DNA of 34,598 nucleotides, from NCBI RefSeq assembly GCF_000813965.1, contig NZ_JWLI01000026.1, forward strand, positions 1 to 34,598, given 5' to 3'. Under the pieces are notes generated by a model. That model was given only the letters and a program-made list of their open reading frames with translations, did no database searches and was not told the DNA's origin. The position numbers and the translations under genes are program-made. Shown one piece after another: positions 31,321-34,598 of this stretch (position 1 is the stretch's first letter; the number at the start of each line of letters is the position of its first letter). Source of the DNA: Leisingera sp. ANG-M7. GTDB lineage: Bacteria > Pseudomonadota > Alphaproteobacteria > Rhodobacterales > Rhodobacteraceae.

Positions 31321-32643
31321 GGCGGCGCCGTTCATCTGGCCACGACCCACCGCCACATAGGTCTCGAACCCGGCCCGTTTGGCGGATTTGGGCGAGTAGA
31401 TATTGCGCAGGTCCGCCATCCGCGGCACCTCCATCTTGCGCGCCAGCTTCTTCAGATCCAGCGCCCGGAATTCGTTCCATTCCGTGAGCAGCACCACCAG
31501 GTCGGCGTTCTGCGCCGCCTTGTAGGGATCGTCCTCCCATTTGACCCCGGGCAGCAGGGCCTCGCCTTCCGCCCTGCCCTGCGGGTCCACCACCCGGACC
31601 TTGGCGCCGCCGCCCACCAGGGCGGGCACGATGGTCAGGCTCGGTGCCTCGCGCATGTCGTCGGTATTGGGTTTGAAGGTGACGCCGAGCACCGCGATGG
31701 TCTTGCCATTAAAGGTGCCATCGCAGGCATCGCGCAGCTTCTCGACCATCCGGTGCTTCACCTCGTCATTGACCCGCATCACGGTCTCGGTGATCCGCAG
31801 GGGGAAGGCGTGGTCCTGGCCGATCCGCGCCAGCGCCGCGGTATCCTTGGGAAAGCAGGACCCGCCATAGCCGGGCCCCGCATGCAGGAACTTGTTGCCG
31901 ATGCGGCCGTCAAATCCGATGCCGCGGGAGACTTCCTTGACGTCCGCCCCCACCCGCTCGCAGAGGCCGGCGATTTCATTGATGAAGGTGATCTTGGCGG
32001 CGAGGAACGCATTGGCCGCGTATTTGATCAGCTCGGCCGATTCCAGGTCGGTGGTCAGGATCGGGAAGTCGCGCAGGTAGAGGGGTCTGTAGATCTCCGC
32101 CATCACCTCTGCCGCGCGCTCGTTCTGGACGCCGACCACCACCCGGTCGGGTTTCATGAAATCCTCGATCGCGGCGCCTTCGCGCAGGAATTCGGGGTTG
32201 GAGGCGACGTCGAAGTCCGCCTTGGGATTGGCCTTGGCGATCACCTGTTTCACCTGCCGGTTGGTGCCCACCGGGACGGTGGATTTGGTCACCACCACCG
32301 CATAGCCCGTCAGCGCTCCGGCGATCTCCTCGGCTGCCGCCATCACATAGGTCAGATCCGCATGTCCGTCGCCGCGCCGGGTCGGGGTGCCGACCGCGAT
32401 GAACACCGCCTCGGCCCCGTCGACCGCAGCCGCCAGATCGGCGGTGAAGCTGAGCCGCCCCGCCTTCACGTTCTTTTCCATCAGCTGGTCCAGGCCCGGC
32501 TCGTAGATCGGCACCTCGCCCTGGTTCAGCCGCGCGATCTTGCCTTCGTCCTTGTCGACGCAGACCACATCATGGCCGAAATCCGAAAAGCAGACGCCGG
32601 ACACCAGTCCGACATAGCCGGTGCCAATCATCGCAATGCGCAT
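31315..32643 (-). CDS. ugd: UDP-glucose 6-dehydrogenase
   Basis: A 442-aa enzyme, full length. MRIAMIGTGYVGLVSGVCFS nucleotide-binding motif, FIAVGTPTRRGDGHADLTYV, VVTKSTVPVGT, SNPEFLREGAAIEDFMKPDR, ELIKYAANAFLAAKITFINE and the catalytic Cys in YGGSCFPKDTAAL (about residue 262). The C-terminal domain begins at VLGVTFKPNTDDMREAPSL. It oxidises UDP-glucose to UDP-glucuronate, supplying an acidic sugar for the polysaccharide. The ATG at 32643 has AAAGGG 6 bases upstream; the open frame beyond is not used. The gene is flanked by palindrome copies 2 and 3, with its stop codon inside copy 2. Confidence 0.97.
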   Translation of the reverse strand: MRIAMIGTGYVGLVSGVCFSDFGHDVVCVDKDEGKIARLNQGEVPIYEPGLDQLMEKNVKAGRLSFTADLAAAVDGAEAVFIAVGTPTRRGDGHADLTYVMAAAEEIAGALTGYAVVVTKSTVPVGTNRQVKQVIAKANPKADFDVASNPEFLREGAAIEDFMKPDRVVVGVQNERAAEVMAEIYRPLYLRDFPILTTDLESAELIKYAANAFLAAKITFINEIAGLCERVGADVKEVSRGIGFDGRIGNKFLHAGPGYGGSCFPKDTAALARIGQDHAFPLRITETVMRVNDEVKHRMVEKLRDACDGTFNGKTIAVLGVTFKPNTDDMREAPSLTIVPALVGGGAKVRVVDPQGRAEGEALLPGVKWEDDPYKAAQNADLVVLLTEWNEFRALDLKKLARKMEVPRMADLRNIYSPKSAKRAGFETYVAVGRGQMNGAAK

Positions 32644-32957
32644 GGAATGCCCTTTCCCCAATCCCCTTTGGCGGCGGTTTTGCGGCCGCCTTGTTCTGAG
32701 ATTAGAAGGATATACGGCGCCGGACAGGGCGGGAACCGGTTTTTTGCCGGCCCGGTGCCAGACCCGCGGCGGCTGGAAACAGGTCTGACTTCGGCCTGGC
32801 ACCTGCCTTGAACAGGGTCTGATAAATAGGTCCGCTTCGGACCAAATGTTTCGCGCGCGAAACATTTGGTCCGAAGCGGACCTAAGCGGCCGCCGGTTTT
32901 TGCGATGGCAGGGGGCCGCTGCCGGGGCGGTAAAGGATTTGACAGTATCGGGGAATT
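32644..32957. other. Divergent gap ugd / GT2, holding parS-like copy 3
   Basis: 314 bases between divergent genes. Apart from the 58-bp palindrome there is an 8-bp inverted pair GGTGCCAG (about 32754-32761) / CTGGCACC (about 32796-32803). Promoters for both genes are expected; none can be assigned with confidence. Confidence 0.45.
32827..32884. repeat. 58-bp perfect palindrome, parS-like copy 3
   Basis: Every base from 32827 to 32855 pairs with its mirror from 32856 to 32884, without a single mismatch. The centre is the same 32-bp core as copies 1 and 2 (32840-32871). Here the nested GGTCCG-NNN-CGGACC repeat is present on both sides (32829-32843 and 32868-32882), making the element fully symmetrical. 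It lies between the divergent ugd and GT2 genes. Confidence 0.85.
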
Positions 32958-34085
32958 ATGAGTTTTCGGGCCGGAACCGGCAGCAGATTCATCTCACAGG
33001 CAGGGAGCCCCCCTTTGACGGCAGCAGACGCACTGAGCAGCGCAACCCCGGCGGAGAGCCCGGCACAGGCCGCCAATCGGGCCGCCAATCCGGCCGCAGG
33101 CCCGGCGGCGGCCGGGCGGCTGGTGGCAGTGGTGGTGACCCACAACCGGCTCAGGAAGCTCCAGGCGACGCTGGCGCGGCTCTTGGAGAGCCCGGCGCAG
33201 GAGCTGGCGGCGGTGGTGGTGGCCGACAATGCCTCCTCCGACGGCACCGCGGAATGGCTGGCGGCGCAGGACGACCCCAGGCTGGATGTCTGCAGCAGTG
33301 CCGAAAACCGCGGCGGCGCCGGCGGCTTCGAGATGGGCATGCGCCGGGCAATGGAAGCCCACGCGCCGGACTGGCTGGTGGTGATGGATGATGATGCCCG
33401 GCCTGCGCCCGGCACCCTGGCCGCCTTCCATGCGGCGCCGCGGCCGCTGGACACCGCGCTGGCGGCGGCGGTCTATTTCCCGGACGGCCGCATCTGCGAG
33501 ATGAACCGGCCCTCGGTCAACCCGTTCTGGAACCCCGGCGTGTTCCTGCGCACCCTGCTGAAGGCGCGCGACGGCTATCACATCCCCTACAGCGACTATG
33601 AGGCGGCGGCGCCGCGGCCGATCGACCTCACCTCCTTTGTCGGGCTGTTTCTGCCGCGCCGGATGGTGGCGGCGGCGGGCTATCCGGACCCGGGCCTGTT
33701 CCTCTATGGCGATGACGTGATCTACACGCTGGGGCTCAGGCGGCGCGGCGAGAAGATCCTGTTCGATCCCGGCCTGCCATTTGAGCATGACTGCTCCACT
33801 TTCCACAACGACCGCCAGCGGGTGTTTTCGCCGCTGTGGAAGGTCTATTACGCCTACCGCAACGGGCTGATGATGTACCGGGCGGCGGCAGGGGGCATTC
33901 TGTTCTGGCCGCTGTTCCTGCTGGTGGCGGTGAAATGGCGGCTGACGGCCGGGCGCTACGGGGCGGCGGACAGGGCGGCCTACCTGCGGCTCTGGCGCCA
34001 TGCGGTGCGCGACGGGCTGCGCCGCGACACCCGCCGCAGCCATGCCCAGGTGATGGCGCTGGCGGCGGGGCGGGACGGCGGCTGA
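32958..34085 (+). CDS. GT2-family glycosyltransferase (GlfT2-like)
   Basis: A 375-aa enzyme. After a 50-residue Ala-rich N-terminus comes the GT-A fold: LVAVVVTHNRLRKLQATLAR, VVVADNASSDGTAEWL, SSAENRGGAGGFEMGMRRAM and DXD-like WLVVMDDDARPAP (about residue 143). Further on are GDDVIYTLGLRRRGEKILFD and FEHDCSTF. The C-terminus has a hydrophobic stretch (GGILFWPLFLLVAVKW) that may touch the membrane. The pattern resembles the rhamnosyl/galactofuranosyl transferase group; donor not determinable. The true start could be a later codon, as the first 50 residues are low-complexity, but GGGG lies before this ATG. Confidence 0.88.
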   Translation: MSFRAGTGSRFISQAGSPPLTAADALSSATPAESPAQAANRAANPAAGPAAAGRLVAVVVTHNRLRKLQATLARLLESPAQELAAVVVADNASSDGTAEWLAAQDDPRLDVCSSAENRGGAGGFEMGMRRAMEAHAPDWLVVMDDDARPAPGTLAAFHAAPRPLDTALAAAVYFPDGRICEMNRPSVNPFWNPGVFLRTLLKARDGYHIPYSDYEAAAPRPIDLTSFVGLFLPRRMVAAAGYPDPGLFLYGDDVIYTLGLRRRGEKILFDPGLPFEHDCSTFHNDRQRVFSPLWKVYYAYRNGLMMYRAAAGGILFWPLFLLVAVKWRLTAGRYGAADRAAYLRLWRHAVRDGLRRDTRRSHAQVMALAAGRDGG

Positions 34086-34094
34086 GCGGCAGGC

Positions 34095-34598
34095 TCAGCG
34101 GTTCAGGATCACCCGGTGGAACCGGCCCATCAGCACCATCCCCAGCGCCAGCAGCACCATGCTGGTGAGCAGCACGAAGGGCACGTTCACGTAAGCAGGC
34201 GTATAGGTGGGGTAGACGCCTGCGCGCATCAGCCCGGCGATATGGATCAGCGGGTTGTACCACAGGATGTCCTGCGCCAGCTGCGGCATGTCATCGTAGA
34301 GAAAGAAGATGCCGGAGGCGAGGAACAGCGGCCGGGTGATGATCGACCAGACCATCTCCCACAAGGGATAGAGCCCCATCAGCACGCAGTTGAGCATGCC
34401 CACCCCCAGCCCCAGCGCCATCGCCAGTCCCGAGGCCACGGCCATCTTCGGCAGGTCCAGCACCGCCCGGCTGTCGATGACGGCCAGGATGCCGCTGAGC
34501 AGCAGGATGATGACCAGCACGCCGGTCAGGCTGTTCAGCAGGAAGCGGGCGATCACCGCATCGGCCCAGGTAACGGCGGGGAACCGCAGCAGCGGGGG
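34095..34598 (-). CDS. kpsM: Polysaccharide ABC exporter permease, KpsM-like (partial, cut by window end)
   Basis: The C-terminal 167 residues of an ABC-2 type permease; the frame runs off the right edge (5' end missing). The visible part starts PPLLRFPAVTWADAVIARFL and has about five membrane segments (GVLVIILLLSGILAVI, VASGLAMALGLGVGMLNCVL, ITRPLFLASGIFFLYDDMP). The conserved FFLYDDMPQLAQDILWYNPL and IHIAGLMRAGVYPTYTPAYV follow. These are features of KpsM/CtrC/Wzm-type capsule exporters. A partner ATPase (KpsT) is expected beyond the window. The gene is convergent with the GT2 gene, 9 bases apart. Confidence 0.9.
   Translation of the reverse strand, partial: PPLLRFPAVTWADAVIARFLLNSLTGVLVIILLLSGILAVIDSRAVLDLPKMAVASGLAMALGLGVGMLNCVLMGLYPLWEMVWSIITRPLFLASGIFFLYDDMPQLAQDILWYNPLIHIAGLMRAGVYPTYTPAYVNVPFVLLTSMVLLALGMVLMGRFHRVILNR

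Noticed and set aside
26871-32890. Short peptides starting MFRARNIWS from each palindrome, on both strands
   Set aside because: They arise only because the palindrome contains ATG in a fixed context on both strands; no coding signal follows, or they merely extend ugd or GT2 frames.

Overview
The window looks like part of a large plasmid or chromid from a marine alphaproteobacterium of the Roseobacter group (Rhodobacteraceae, Leisingera/Phaeobacter/Ruegeria-like). The genus is inferred from gene content only. The DNA is GC-rich and tightly packed, with many ATGA or TGATG gene overlaps. It carries a RepA-type (RPA family) replication and partition module next to a complete dTDP-L-rhamnose operon and exopolysaccharide genes. 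That combination is known from RepA-I 'biofilm' plasmids of roseobacters. I see no rRNA, tRNA, transposase or CRISPR array.

Layout, left to right. (1) 139-3883: an exosortase E/CAAX-protease fusion on the minus strand, divergent from a two-gene unit resembling the gene transfer agent head spike genes ghsA-ghsB. (2) 4075-7430: a minus-strand yjbH-yjbF-yjbE-like exopolysaccharide group. (3) 7629-12518: a FlaA1/CapD-type nucleotide-sugar dehydratase, a small priming sugar-phosphate transferase and an epimerase-like protein (minus), then a divergent Wza/OPX-like export lipoprotein (plus). (4) 12661-17417: the rmlC-rmlB-rmlD-rmlA operon (minus) and a divergent GT4 glycosyltransferase. (5) 17743-26691: two divergent LuxR-type regulators separated by a long regulatory gap, a coupled unknown membrane protein, a very acidic RTX protein, and its type I secretion ATPase and HlyD-like adaptor. 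(6) 27037-31187: repA with an iteron/DnaA-box origin, and parA-parB. (7) 31315-34598: UDP-glucose 6-dehydrogenase, a GT2 glycosyltransferase and the truncated start of a KpsM-like polysaccharide ABC permease.

The genes fit a surface-attachment and biofilm role: sugar-nucleotide supply (RmlA-D, Ugd, CapD), priming and chain building (sugar transferase, GT4, GT2), export (Wza-like, KpsM-like), matrix accessory proteins (YjbE/F/H), a secreted calcium-binding RTX protein with its own exporter, and local LuxR control.

The most striking structures outside the genes are three copies of a perfect palindrome (26849-26910, 31259-31320, 32827-32884). Its core, TGTTTCGCGCGCGAAACA, has the arms of canonical parS with a wider centre. 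Two copies form 62-bp inverted repeats (58/62 identical) that exactly bracket repA-parA-parB. The other notable points are the GTA-spike homologues inside a polysaccharide locus, a 24-bp exact repeat shared by rmlB and rmlD, and a Cys/Met-rich RTX protein.
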